13,421 nucleotides of DNA from an uncultured Selenomonas sp. (GCA_937981305.1 CALJPB010000327.1:1-13421), one strand, 5' to 3'. Counted from the first letter of the stretch, positions 1 to 7,788 are shown. The notes: generated by a model not told the origin, from the letters alone. Numbers and translations: made by a program.

Positions 1-1482
1 AGCGGACAGTACTATCCAGTAACAGCATTTTGCCCGCAGTGCCGGATGCTGCTCCACTACGGCGCGCGAAACAGCGATAATGTATGGGCACACTACAATA
101 AAGTTGTTCCGGTCACAATGTTTCTGTACCTCCATGAGTACAAGGACTTCGTCAAACTGGCGGTGTATGGAAAAGGGATGTCGCCCGCTCCGCGCGGCTC
201 TCTGGAATATTGGCAGGAACACTCATATAAGGAGGAGTTCCGCTTTGATGTGAAACGGCGCAGAACTATTTGGACGCAGCACGTCAAGGGGGAATCGCGG
301 CAAATGGAACTCTGCGACCCCAAGGAGCTGATCGAGCTCGGACAGTCATCGATGATTCGCTATCTCTACACGCATTTCAGTATTGCAAAGCATAAGTCCG
401 AGGTGCTCAATCTCCTGCGTCTTCTCCGAGAGACCGTCCGATCGAAACTGGAGCAGCGCGTCGGGCATAAAGTATCCTCATTCTTTTGTCCGGCGGGAAG
501 CTCTGCCGGCTGGCTGCTTCTCCCGATCGGGAACATCGCCTATCGGATGGTGTTCAAAGATTCGTCGAACCTGCCTGCGAATCTGCGAAAGCTCAATACA
601 ATCGCGGGGAGAAACAATGTCGCGCAGCTGGGTCGTTTCCCGGAAAATACTGAACTCGAAGTCATCCGGCGTGCAAAAGATACCGTCACAGGGATGATCG
701 CCGCCGCAGATCTTCCGGATACGCGCTCTGTACGCCGTGCCCTCACAAAGGATGCTTTCTGTCTGCAGCGTCTAGTGTTCCTGCACCGGCTCTTCGGCCG
801 TTCCGACCTTGCGATGCAGGCGTTTCCGCTGTTTGGTGATTACGATAACAGCGTACAGCGCGGATACCCGCTCGACGACACTTTGATGCGGCTCAAAGAA
901 TTTTACACGGACGCAGAGATCCTGCGCTTCCTGCGCCGCAGTTCTGAACACACCGTGCGGGACTCCCTGCAGATGCTTCACTTTCTGGGGAATACGTCCT
1001 ATGCGGAACTCCGACGTCGCCCGCCGAAAATTCGAAAACTGCATGATACGCTTGTCGCACTGCATCATAAGGAGCGGTATCCGGACTACACCTTTGATAA
1101 CGAGACCGCGCCGATTCGTCGGCGTCTTGCGATGCAGCAGGACCGCATACAATTCTTCCTACCGGACTGCTCAAAGGTCCTCTACGACGCAGGAAAAACA
1201 CTGCACAACTGCGTCGGGACGTACGCGCAGAGAGTTCGCAAGGGGGAAACACACATCGTCCTCATGTCGGATGATCGGGGCAAGCTGGTCGCGTGCATCG
1301 AGGTTACGGACGGTGCGATCAAGCAAGCAAAGCTCGACTGCAATCAGCCCGTCCACAAAAAGCCGGAGATCAATGCCGAGATCATCGCGTGGGCTGCGCA
1401 GGTTGGGGTGCAGTATGATACGTGCGCGGATATAGACACTCGGCCTCAGGTGACAGAGACAGCGATCGCAATGACGGCATAG
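1..1482 (+). CDS. PcfJ-like protein, 5' truncated
   Basis: The reading frame is open from base 1, so the protein starts upstream of the window; the ATG at 46 is internal. The first codons include a Cys-Pro-Gln-Cys pair (bases 31-42), probably half of a small zinc-binding knuckle. The C-terminal third carries the signature of PcfJ-like proteins: a helix ending in AGKTLHNCVGTY (bases 1189-1224), then RKGETHIVLM and a strand reading KLVACIEV. The family is named after a gene of the Enterococcus conjugative plasmid pCF10 and is common in Firmicute phages and mobile elements; its biochemical role is not established. At least 493 residues are present, with no signal peptide or membrane segment. The gene ends at TAG 1480-1482, which overlaps the AGGAGG site serving the next reading frame, so it is co-transcribed with the primase gene. 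The family call rests on motif recognition only. Confidence 0.8.
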   Translation, partial: SGQYYPVTAFCPQCRMLLHYGARNSDNVWAHYNKVVPVTMFLYLHEYKDFVKLAVYGKGMSPAPRGSLEYWQEHSYKEEFRFDVKRRRTIWTQHVKGESRQMELCDPKELIELGQSSMIRYLYTHFSIAKHKSEVLNLLRLLRETVRSKLEQRVGHKVSSFFCPAGSSAGWLLLPIGNIAYRMVFKDSSNLPANLRKLNTIAGRNNVAQLGRFPENTELEVIRRAKDTVTGMIAAADLPDTRSVRRALTKDAFCLQRLVFLHRLFGRSDLAMQAFPLFGDYDNSVQRGYPLDDTLMRLKEFYTDAEILRFLRRSSEHTVRDSLQMLHFLGNTSYAELRRRPPKIRKLHDTLVALHHKERYPDYTFDNETAPIRRRLAMQQDRIQFFLPDCSKVLYDAGKTLHNCVGTYAQRVRKGETHIVLMSDDRGKLVACIEVTDGAIKQAKLDCNQPVHKKPEINAEIIAWAAQVGVQYDTCADIDTRPQVTETAIAMTA

Positions 1483-1493
1483 GAGGAATCGGC

Positions 1494-1511
1494 ATGGGTG
1501 GATCCTCATGA
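1494..1511 (+). other. Possible five-codon leader ORF (MGGSS)
   Basis: An AGGAGG at 1481-1486 is ideally spaced (7 nt) for an ATG at 1494. That ATG opens a frame of only five codons, ending at TGA 1509-1511. The stop overlaps the ATG of the primase gene at 1508 in an ATGA arrangement. The primase ATG itself has only a weaker GGTGGA site (1497-1502). The layout would allow translation of the primase by re-initiation after the micro-ORF, but chance is also possible. Confidence 0.25.
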
Positions 1512-3925
1512 GTAACAAAACAGATACCATCCCCGCGTTTTCGCACGACGCGCGCCTTACAATTGCCGTAGGGCGTTCTCGGATGGATAAGCACTGGAAA
1601 AACAAAGAAATTATGTGGTCCGACTTCGTCCGTCGCCTCAGCGAAACACAGCGCACGAACGAGACCATCGCCGAATACAAGAAGCTCCCCAAGACCGAGC
1701 AGAGCCGCATCAAGGATGTGGGCGGCTTCGTCGGTGGGGTGCTGAAGGGCGGACGCCGCACGGCAGAATCCGTTGCAAGCCGGCAACTGTTGACGCTCGA
1801 CGCGGACTTTGCGCAGCCGGACTTCTGGGATCTCGTAATGTTTACGCTCGAGAGCCCTGCGGCCGTGATCTATAGTACGCACAAGCACACGCCGGAAAAG
1901 CCGCGTCTGCGCCTTGTGCTGCCGCTCAGTCGCCCGGTATCGCCGGATGAGTATCAAGCGATCGCACGGCGTGTCGCGGCGGACATCGATATCGAGCAGT
2001 TTGACGACACGACCTATCAGCCGCATCGGCTGATGTTCCATCCCTCTACGCCGATTGACGGAGATTACGTCTTCGCGTACAACGATGACGCGTTTCTCGA
2101 CGCTGATGAAGTGCTTGCCCGTTACGAGGACTGGCGCGATCAGTCACAGTGGCCGGAGAGCTCACGCGTGCACGCCGAGATTCGCAGGTTCGCCGAGAAG
2201 CAAGAAGATCCACTGACCAAGAAAGGCATTGTCGGAGCGTTCTGCCGTACGTACAGCATCACCGAGGCGATGGACACGTTCCTGCCGGGAGTATATGAGC
2301 AGTGCACGGCAGATGACCGTTACACCTACACGGCGGGAACGTCTGCGGCGGGAGCCGTGATCTACGATGACGGCAAGTTCCTTTTTAGCCATCATTCGAC
2401 GGATCCGTGCTGCGGGAAGCTCGTCAACGCGTTTGACCTTGTACGCATTCACAAGTTTCGCGTTCGCGACGAGGACGCCGCACCGAACACACCGCCCAGG
2501 CGTCTGCCGAGCTACAAGGCGATGCAGGAGCTCGCGGCGGCCGATGACCGCGTTAGGGTCACGATCGGTGAGGAGCGGCTTCAAGAGGTACGACAAGACT
2601 TCGAAGCGGAGACGGACGACGAGCAGGATAACAACTGGCTCGCGCAGATGGACGTAACAAAGATGGGCGGTTACGAGAGTACCGCGAAGAACGTCAAGCT
2701 CATTCTCGAGAACGACCCAGGGCTGAAAGGCTCCGCTGCGATCGACGACTTCGCGCATCGGATTGTCGTGCTGCGCGATCTGCCGTGGCGGCCGCGCGAG
2801 CGGTCGACGGCGTGGATGGATAGCGACGACTCGTCTCTGCGGAACTACCTCGAGGAAATTTACGGCATTCGCGGCAAAAGCACGATCGAGGATGCACTCA
2901 GCGAGGTCACGACCCGCCATGCCTTCAATCCACTCAAGGATTACCTGCTGGGGCTGACATGGGACGGCATCCCGCGTCTGGACACGGTCTTTATCGACTA
3001 CCTCGGGGCGGAGGACACGGAGTTCAATCGTACGATCACACGCAAGACACTCGCGGCGGCCGTCGGCCGTGCGCTCGAGCCCGGCATCAAGTTCGACACG
3101 GTCTTGACGCTGATTGGCAGACAAGGGCAGGGCAAGTCCACCCTTGTGCGCAAACTCGCGCATGGCTGGCACTCCGAGAGCCTTGTGACCGTCCAGGGCA
3201 AGGATGCAATGGAGCACATTCAGGGATTTTGGCTGATCGAGCTCGGCGAGTTGGCCGCGATCCGAAAGGCAGATTTTGAGCTCGTGAAGCAGTTCATCTC
3301 CAAGCAGGAGGACTCCTTCAGAGCCGCCTACGGACGCCGTACAGAGCGGTATCCGCGTCAGTGCATCTTCATCGCGACAACCAATATTGCGGACTTTATC
3401 CGCGATCAGACGGGCGGCCGTCGCTGGTGGCCGATGCGTGTGGACAAGGAGCGGCAGAAGATGTCCCATTTTGAGCATCTTACGGAGGACGTTGTAGGGC
3501 AAATATGGGCAGAGGCCGTCGACGCCTTCAAGGGCGGTGAGCCCCTGCATCTGAGCCCCGCTATGGAAGCGATTGCGAAGGAGCTGCAAGAAGCACATAC
3601 GGACGAGAGCCCCTTGGCAGGATTGATCTACGACTTCGTGGATCGGCCGCTGCCGGAGGGCTGGGCGAAGCTGGACCTCGGAGAGCGGCGTGACTACATC
3701 CATGGCGACGGGCTGGACATGCCCGAAGGGAAGGCGTTGCGTGACCGTGTCTGTGCGATGGAGGTCTGGGTCGAGCTCCTGAACGGAGATCCCAAAAAGC
3801 TAACTCGAACGCAATCAATAGAAATCAATGACATTTTGCGTAAGATGGAGGGCTGGGATCAACCGAGTGGAGGCATCCGATTCTCACATTATGGAGTGCA
3901 AAAAGGGTTCATTCGGAAAAAATAA
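1508..3925 (+). CDS. VapE-type primase-helicase (virulence-associated E family)
   Basis: This is a predicted bifunctional replication protein of 805 residues. The N-terminal part (roughly residues 80-200) looks like an archaeo-eukaryotic primase domain: an LDAD acidic motif near residue 97, then STHKHTPEKPRLRLVLPL, then QPHRLMFHPS. The C-terminal half is a VirE/superfamily 3-like ATPase. Its Walker A is GRQGQGKST (residues 537-545). The Walker B-like strand is WLIELGEL, sensor 1 is IATTN, and GGRRWWP probably supplies the arginine finger. The final about 60 residues, ending in IEINDILRKMEGW and HYGVQKGF, are the usual winged-helix-like tail of this family. The length is normal and all key residues are present. 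In phages such proteins prime DNA and unwind it at the phage origin. The repeat-rich region directly downstream suggests where it acts. Start chosen for the ATGA overlap and a GGTGGA site 5 nt upstream. Confidence 0.92.
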   Translation: MSNKTDTIPAFSHDARLTIAVGRSRMDKHWKNKEIMWSDFVRRLSETQRTNETIAEYKKLPKTEQSRIKDVGGFVGGVLKGGRRTAESVASRQLLTLDADFAQPDFWDLVMFTLESPAAVIYSTHKHTPEKPRLRLVLPLSRPVSPDEYQAIARRVAADIDIEQFDDTTYQPHRLMFHPSTPIDGDYVFAYNDDAFLDADEVLARYEDWRDQSQWPESSRVHAEIRRFAEKQEDPLTKKGIVGAFCRTYSITEAMDTFLPGVYEQCTADDRYTYTAGTSAAGAVIYDDGKFLFSHHSTDPCCGKLVNAFDLVRIHKFRVRDEDAAPNTPPRRLPSYKAMQELAAADDRVRVTIGEERLQEVRQDFEAETDDEQDNNWLAQMDVTKMGGYESTAKNVKLILENDPGLKGSAAIDDFAHRIVVLRDLPWRPRERSTAWMDSDDSSLRNYLEEIYGIRGKSTIEDALSEVTTRHAFNPLKDYLLGLTWDGIPRLDTVFIDYLGAEDTEFNRTITRKTLAAAVGRALEPGIKFDTVLTLIGRQGQGKSTLVRKLAHGWHSESLVTVQGKDAMEHIQGFWLIELGELAAIRKADFELVKQFISKQEDSFRAAYGRRTERYPRQCIFIATTNIADFIRDQTGGRRWWPMRVDKERQKMSHFEHLTEDVVGQIWAEAVDAFKGGEPLHLSPAMEAIAKELQEAHTDESPLAGLIYDFVDRPLPEGWAKLDLGERRDYIHGDGLDMPEGKALRDRVCAMEVWVELLNGDPKKLTRTQSIEINDILRKMEGWDQPSGGIRFSHYGVQKGFIRKK

Positions 3926-3936
3926 CGAGGTTTTTT

Positions 3937-4090
3937 GTAACTTTGAGAAAGTTACATTGGGGGTAGAAAGTTACAAAAAGAAAACCTGTTCCCTAGAAAA
4001 CGTAACTTTGTAACTTTGTGTAACTTTCTAAAGTTACGGTCTAAGCCTTAGAAAATCAAGGAGATAGAGTATATGTAACTTTGTAACTTT
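3937..4090 (+). repeat. GTAACTTT iteron-like array (nine copies), candidate origin
   Basis: The octamer GTAACTTT or its complement AAAGTTAC occurs nine times in 154 bp. Forward copies start at 3937, 4002, 4010, 4020, 4075 and 4083; reverse copies start at 3948, 3967 and 4030. Some are direct tandems with no spacer (4002/4010 and 4075/4083). Others are inverted pairs with 2-3 nt between arms (3937/3948 and 4020/4030). A further GTAAC-AG-GTTAC palindrome lies at 4177-4188, giving eleven GTAAC cores between 3926 and 4219. No gene is supported here. The location right after a primase-helicase gene, next to an AT-rich tract, is typical of phage origins with initiator-binding iterons. A repressor operator cluster is the main alternative. 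Confidence 0.75.
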
Positions 4091-4156
4091 ATTTGTATAG
4101 AGATGTTTAGAATTAAGGATATACACCCCTATATTTTCTTATTTCTGAAAAAGTGT
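4091..4156. other. AT-rich tract, possible DNA-unwinding element
   Basis: By hand count, bases 4081-4150 are about 24% GC, against well over 50% in neighbouring genes. The tract lies immediately beside the GTAACTTT repeats, where a duplex-unwinding element of an iteron-type origin would be expected. I saw no convincing sigma-70 promoter with proper spacing in it, although TATACA (4120) and TATATT (4130) occur. Confidence 0.35.
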
Positions 4157-4170
4157 ACGCACATGTGCGT
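4157..4170. repeat. 14-bp perfect palindrome ACGCACATGTGCGT
   Basis: ACGCACA is followed directly by its reverse complement TGTGCGT, with no spacer. It sits between the AT-rich tract and the nuclease start, about 50 bp before that ATG, and is followed by a GCGCGC run. A zero-spacer palindrome fits a dimeric DNA-binding protein better than an RNA hairpin. It may be an operator or part of the origin. Confidence 0.4.
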
Positions 4171-4219
4171 GCGCGCGTAACAGGTTACAAAGGATTTGTC
4201 AAGGGGTAAAGGAGAAAAT

Positions 4220-4543
4220 ATGAAAAATATTTTTTCAGGGCTGTTCCGGCCCGACAAAACAATAACGGAAAAGCAAGTTGAACGGAATTTTGTGAAGGCG
4301 GTCAAAGAGGCCGGAGGGCTCGCGATGAAATTCGTCTCCCCGGGACGCGTCGGCGTGCCCGACCGTATCGTTCTTCTTCCTGGAGGGCGGGCGGTCTTTG
4401 CGGAGATCAAGTGCCCAGGCGGGAAACTGCGGAAGGCGCAGGAAGCGGCGCACAGAGAGATTCGCGCGAAGGGATTCCCGGTCTGCGTGATTCGCTCGGA
4501 TGCCGATATCCGCACGTTCTGTGAGTTTTTCATCGATGCGTAG
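4220..4543 (+). CDS. VRR-NUC domain nuclease
   Basis: A 107-residue stand-alone VRR-NUC protein of the PD-(D/E)XK nuclease fold. Visible motif residues are E21 in the first helix, GVPDR (residues 45-49, D48) and the E62-I63-K64 strand, followed by a C-terminal strand ending in VCVIRSDADI. In phages these small nucleases are thought to cut branched or structured DNA during replication or recombination. Start at ATG 4220 is chosen because AAAGGAG (4208-4214) lies 5 nt upstream; an in-frame TTG at 4196 lacks such a site. The gene overlaps the next one by 8 bp. A VRR-NUC gene followed by an SNF2-type helicase is a frequent pair in Firmicute prophages, which suggests they work together on replication or recombination intermediates. 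Confidence 0.9.
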   Translation: MKNIFSGLFRPDKTITEKQVERNFVKAVKEAGGLAMKFVSPGRVGVPDRIVLLPGGRAVFAEIKCPGGKLRKAQEAAHREIRAKGFPVCVIRSDADIRTFCEFFIDA

Positions 4544-5903
4544 GGAGTTCGTACCGCGTCCGTATCAGGAGTATGCGATACGGCGGATCATAGATACACC
4601 TGCCGTTGCTCTTCTGCTGGATATGGGCATGGGCAAGACGGTCTCGACGCTGACAGCGATCGATGAGCTGATGTACGACCGCTTTGCCGTACGCAAAGTG
4701 CTTGTGATCGCTCCGCTGCGTGTGGCACTGAGCACGTGGCGCGACGAGTGTGAGATGTGGGCGCATACGCAGAACCTGCGCATCTCCATCGTTGTCGGCG
4801 ATATGGCGACACGGGAAGCAGCATTGCGGGCGGACGCAGACATTTACGTCGTCAACCGCGATGTGGTTAAGTGGCTGGTCGGCTACTACCGCAACAAATG
4901 GCCGTTCGATATGGTGGTGATCGACGAGTCGAGTAGTTTCAAAAACCCCGCATCGCAGAGATTTAAGGCCCTGCGGAAGGTACGGCCGCTGATGAGGCGT
5001 GTCGTACTTCTCACCGGGACGCCCGCCCCCAACGGCCTGATGGATCTCTGGAGTCAGCTGTATCTCCTTGATCGCGGCGAACGGCTCGGCAGGACACTAA
5101 CGGAGTACCGTGAGCGATATTTCCGACCCGGACAGCAGAACGGCTATGTCGTATACAGCTACGATCTGCGTCCCGGTGCCGACAAAGAGATATTCCGCAA
5201 AATCGGTGATATCTGCGTCAGCATGAAGAGCGAGGATTATCTGACACTGCCTCCGCTGATGCAGAACGTTGTCAAGGTGCAGCTGCCGGATGAAGCGATG
5301 GAGCGATACCGCGAGATGGAAAAGGAGCTTGTCCTTAGCGCCAGGGATACGGATATCACTGCCGTATCTGCTGCCGCGCTGACAAATAAGCTGCTGCAGC
5401 TGGCAAACGGGGCTGTCTATGACGCAGAAAAAGAAGTTGTGCAGATCCACGGGGCGAAGCTTGAGGCGCTGGATGAGATCGTCAGCTGCAACGAGGGAAA
5501 GAGTGTCATGGTGATCTACAGCTATCGACATGACCTTGACGCGCTGCGGCGTCGATATCCAAAGGCGCGGGAACTCAAAACGGCGGATGATATCCGCGAC
5601 TGGAACGCCGGACGCATACCGATTCTCTTGGTTCATCCGCAGAGTGCGGGACACGGACTTAATCTCCAGCACGGCGGGCATATTGCTATCTGGTACGGAC
5701 TGACATGGAGCCTCGAGGCATATCAGCAGACGAATAAGCGGCTGCATCGTCCGGGACAGACTGAATCTGTGGTGCTGCATCACCTTGTCGCAAAGGGAAC
5801 GATCGACGAGGATGTAATGCGGGCACTGGAAGGAAAGGCCGCAGGGCAGGAGAGTATGTTGGATGCGGTCAAAGCAAGGATAGAGCGCTACAAGGCGCGA
5901 TAA
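4536..5903 (+). CDS. SNF2-type DEAD/DEAH-box helicase
   Basis: A 455-residue superfamily 2 ATPase of the SNF2 group, cytoplasmic and DNA-acting. Motifs in order: RPYQ near residue 8, motif I DMGMGKT (29-35), motif Ia IAPLRVALSTW, motif II DESS (130-133), motif III TGTPAPNG (from 160), motif IV VMVIYSY, motif V SAGHGLNLQ and motif VI RLHRPGQ (402-408). The length is that of a minimal two-lobe core without accessory domains, as usual for phage members. It probably remodels DNA or protein-DNA complexes during phage replication or recombination, with the VRR-NUC protein encoded just upstream. The ATG at 4536 is preferred over an in-frame ATG at 4500 because it gives the short overlap with the nuclease stop and starts just before the conserved core. 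Its ribosome site is weak, so coupling is likely. Confidence 0.92.
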   Translation: MRREFVPRPYQEYAIRRIIDTPAVALLLDMGMGKTVSTLTAIDELMYDRFAVRKVLVIAPLRVALSTWRDECEMWAHTQNLRISIVVGDMATREAALRADADIYVVNRDVVKWLVGYYRNKWPFDMVVIDESSSFKNPASQRFKALRKVRPLMRRVVLLTGTPAPNGLMDLWSQLYLLDRGERLGRTLTEYRERYFRPGQQNGYVVYSYDLRPGADKEIFRKIGDICVSMKSEDYLTLPPLMQNVVKVQLPDEAMERYREMEKELVLSARDTDITAVSAAALTNKLLQLANGAVYDAEKEVVQIHGAKLEALDEIVSCNEGKSVMVIYSYRHDLDALRRRYPKARELKTADDIRDWNAGRIPILLVHPQSAGHGLNLQHGGHIAIWYGLTWSLEAYQQTNKRLHRPGQTESVVLHHLVAKGTIDEDVMRALEGKAAGQESMLDAVKARIERYKAR

Positions 5904-5916
5904 GGAGGACTACGAA

Positions 5917-6573
5917 ATGTTGATTTTCATGAAAAATGTCAAGAAGATTCTGGGCAAGGACGAGGCCTTGTCAGTGATTCGTTACCATGCAGGGCGGGCC
6001 TATGTGTCAAATCGGTACAGCTGTATTTGGGTTGAGGATGCTTCCGACAGAGAGGGAACCTTTGATTTACAAAGCAACCTTATGTGCGAGAACGCTGCAA
6101 TGCCGAATTATGACAAGCTGTTGCCGCCGATTATCGGCAGTGAGCCCTATACGAGAGTCTGTGCAAATGAGTTTACGGAATTTCTTGCAGCGATGAAGCC
6201 GGTGAACGCGTGTACACCGAAAAAGCAGATCGCGACCTTGCTGCTGGTGTGGCGCATGGATGGGCTTACTGCGTATATGCGCAGTGCCAAAATGAACGTG
6301 AGTTATCGTTTTTCGAGTGTGTCAACGAACATCGAGGATGGGCAGACCTTTTACGCAGCGTTCGATGCGCGGCGCCTCTCCGATCTCGTCGATTACTTCC
6401 GTCAGCGCACGGCTCCCGTGCGCTTTTACCCGCCCGTGCGTAAATTCGCTCCCTTGCGGATGGAAGTGGACACGGAACTCATTTCTGCGGTACCTGCGGG
6501 AGGGTTGATTGCGCCGTTGACGAGATTCGAGGAGGAGCGCTTTGCGGATATTATTCCGGACAAGGCTGAGTGA
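5917..6573 (+). CDS. Uncharacterised phage protein, possible compact sliding-clamp fold
   Basis: A 218-residue protein with no family I can name with confidence. Several stretches line up with the last two-thirds of bacterial beta clamps. MPNYDKLLP (62-70) resembles the clamp FPDYxxxIP segment. It is followed by a basic/hydrophobic helix (EFTEFLAAMKPV), strands, and then DGQTFYAAFDARRLSDLV (F149 onward), which resembles the clamp segment FNxxYLLDAL. Next comes a strand pair ending in APLRMEV, like the clamp PLxIRP, and finally ISAVPAG near 189, where clamps have YVLMPMR. If correct it would tether a polymerase or the SNF2 helicase to DNA. The length is close to T4-type clamps and much shorter than cellular DnaN. 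AAGGAGG (5902-5908) lies 8 nt before the ATG. The gene is in the replication operon between the helicase and DUF5664 genes. The fold assignment is inference. Confidence 0.6.
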   Translation: MLIFMKNVKKILGKDEALSVIRYHAGRAYVSNRYSCIWVEDASDREGTFDLQSNLMCENAAMPNYDKLLPPIIGSEPYTRVCANEFTEFLAAMKPVNACTPKKQIATLLLVWRMDGLTAYMRSAKMNVSYRFSSVSTNIEDGQTFYAAFDARRLSDLVDYFRQRTAPVRFYPPVRKFAPLRMEVDTELISAVPAGGLIAPLTRFEEERFADIIPDKAE

Positions 6574-6588
6574 TCGGAGGTCAGAGAA

Positions 6589-6891
6589 ATGGCAGATACG
6601 AAATATCCACAAGACGAGGAGAAAAACGAGTACCGGTACATTGACTGCGGATGGCTTGACGAGGTGGCAACCGGGCTGACTGCAGGCGCAAAGAAGCATC
6701 CCGGCGAAACGTGGAAAGATATCCCTGCCCGCGAGCACGCGGCGAGAGCGTTTCGGCACTTGTCGCTCTATCTCAAAGGGGATGTCACCGAGGAGCATCT
6801 TGTCAACGCGAGCATGCGCTGCATGATGGCGCGCGTGATGGAGCGGGAGGAGGAAATGGATGCAGATGATGAGGTTGAAGACTCATATTGA
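6589..6891 (+). CDS. DUF5664 (dATP/dGTP diphosphohydrolase-like) protein
   Basis: A 100-residue protein with the pattern of DUF5664 domains. GLTAGAKKHPGETWKDIP is the GakKYg..nW segment. It is followed by a helix with the conserved ARAFRHLSLYLKG and then TEEHLVNASMRCMMARVM. The family is common in phages, and some members form the N-terminal part of predicted dATP/dGTP diphosphohydrolases, which suggests a role in adjusting nucleotide pools. Activity is not shown for short stand-alone forms like this one. CGGAGG (6575-6580) lies 8 nt before the ATG. The last 32 bp overlap the next gene, and the acidic tail is encoded in the stretch that also provides the ribosome site for that gene. Confidence 0.75.
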   Translation: MADTKYPQDEEKNEYRYIDCGWLDEVATGLTAGAKKHPGETWKDIPAREHAARAFRHLSLYLKGDVTEEHLVNASMRCMMARVMEREEEMDADDEVEDSY

Positions 6892-7369
6892 CAAGCAGAT
6901 ACTTGACGCTTGTTGCGGCTCTCGGATGTTCTGGTTCGACAAGGATCATCATGCAGCCGTGTTTATGGACAACCGCAGCTTTGGCAAAACACTGTGTGAT
7001 GGACGGCGATTTGAGGTCAGACCCGATTTAATTGCTGATTTCCGAGAGATACCATTTCCTGACGAGAGTTTCCGTCTTGTCGTATTCGATCCGCCGCACC
7101 TGTGCAGAGCCGAAAAGCGATCATGGCTCGGTATCAAGTACGGCGTGCTCGAAAGCACATGGCAAGAAGACTTGCGTCGAGGATTTGAGGAGTGTATGCG
7201 TGTTCTGCATCCATACGGCGTGTTGATTTTCAAATGGTCGGAAGATCAGATCAGCACGGCGGACGTTCTGAAACTTTTTCCCGTGCAGCCATTGTTCGGG
7301 AATCGTCGAGAGAGGGCAATCTGGTTGACGTTCATGAAATTTCCGAGTGAGGAAGGTGATATAGATTGA
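6860..7369 (+). CDS. Class I SAM-dependent methyltransferase (DPPH motif)
   Basis: A 169-residue small phage methyltransferase. The N-terminal DACCGSRMFWFDK is the modified SAM-binding motif I, and FMDNR is an acidic motif-II-like element. DFREIPFPDESF leads into the strand VVFDPPH, a motif IV akin to the DPPY of amino-methyltransferases. Downstream are RVLHPYGVLIFKWSEDQI and a short final strand (RAIWLTFMKF). The family is frequent in Firmicute prophage replication modules; the substrate is unknown, with DNA base methylation a reasonable guess from the DPPH motif. GGAGGAGG (6846-6853) precedes the ATG at 6860, which lies inside the preceding gene in another frame. No target-recognition domain is visible, so sequence specificity, if any, must come from the core. 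Confidence 0.82.
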   Translation: MQMMRLKTHIDKQILDACCGSRMFWFDKDHHAAVFMDNRSFGKTLCDGRRFEVRPDLIADFREIPFPDESFRLVVFDPPHLCRAEKRSWLGIKYGVLESTWQEDLRRGFEECMRVLHPYGVLIFKWSEDQISTADVLKLFPVQPLFGNRRERAIWLTFMKFPSEEGDID

Positions 7370-7788
7370 CTGACATAAGACAAGTAAGGGCATACCTCTG
7401 GCGTGTCCGAGATGCAGAGCGGGAGCTGAAACTGCTTGAACAGGAGTACGAGCAGGCAAAAGCCGATATCTTGCATCTGAAAGCGATCCAGTATGACGCG
7501 GATAAGGTCAGCGGAGGCAAGATCGGTGACCTCTCCGATGCGATTGCGGTACTGGAGGGATACGCAGAGCGTGTGAATGCAAAATGGGATGAGCTGATCG
7601 CGCTGCGTAAAGAGGCAGAGGAACGCATTGACAAACTAAAGGACGGACGCTATCGCGCGGTGCTGAAACGGCGGTACTTGTGTGGACAAACGTTAGAGAG
7701 GATCGCGGTTGATCTGGGGTATAGCTATAGACAGGTCAAACGGATTCACGGAGGAGCAATGTGCCAAATTCAAAAAGATGTCCTTTAA
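7366..7788 (+). CDS. DUF1492-type late-gene regulator (sigma region 4-like)
   Basis: A 140-residue protein with a long N-terminal helical, coiled-coil-like part (residues 5-95, rich in Glu, Lys and Leu). A C-terminal helix-turn-helix follows, from RRYLCGQTLERIAVDLGYSYRQVKRIHGG (residues 101-130), resembling sigma factor region 4. The architecture matches DUF1492/ArpU-like regulators found immediately before terminase genes in Firmicute phages, where they are thought to turn on late transcription. The start is a TTG at 7366, overlapping the methyltransferase stop as TTGA, with GGAAGG (7351-7356) upstream. The control region beginning in its last codons (paired TGTCC boxes and an extended -10) is the obvious candidate target. 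It would be early or middle expressed from the replication operon. Confidence 0.85.
   Translation: MTDIRQVRAYLWRVRDAERELKLLEQEYEQAKADILHLKAIQYDADKVSGGKIGDLSDAIAVLEGYAERVNAKWDELIALRKEAEERIDKLKDGRYRAVLKRRYLCGQTLERIAVDLGYSYRQVKRIHGGAMCQIQKDVL

Noticed and set aside
2162..3703. A 513-codon open frame on the - strand opposite the primase gene
   Set aside because: It is a mirror of a GC-rich coding region; its residues are Arg- and Leu-rich with no recognisable motif, while the + strand shows complete primase and ATPase motifs.
3828..4013. A 61-codon open frame running through the end of the primase gene into the repeat array
   Set aside because: It overlaps the well-supported primase gene in another frame, has no ribosome site, and half of it is made of the GTAACTTT repeats.
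3937..4090. The GTAACTTT array as a CRISPR array
   Set aside because: The repeats are only 8 bp, occur in both orientations and lack uniform unique spacers.
4923..4934. DESS instead of DEAH/DEAD in motif II of the SNF2-type helicase
   Set aside because: Considered as an inactivating change, but the catalytic Asp-Glu pair is intact and this variant is common in phage SNF2-like helicases.
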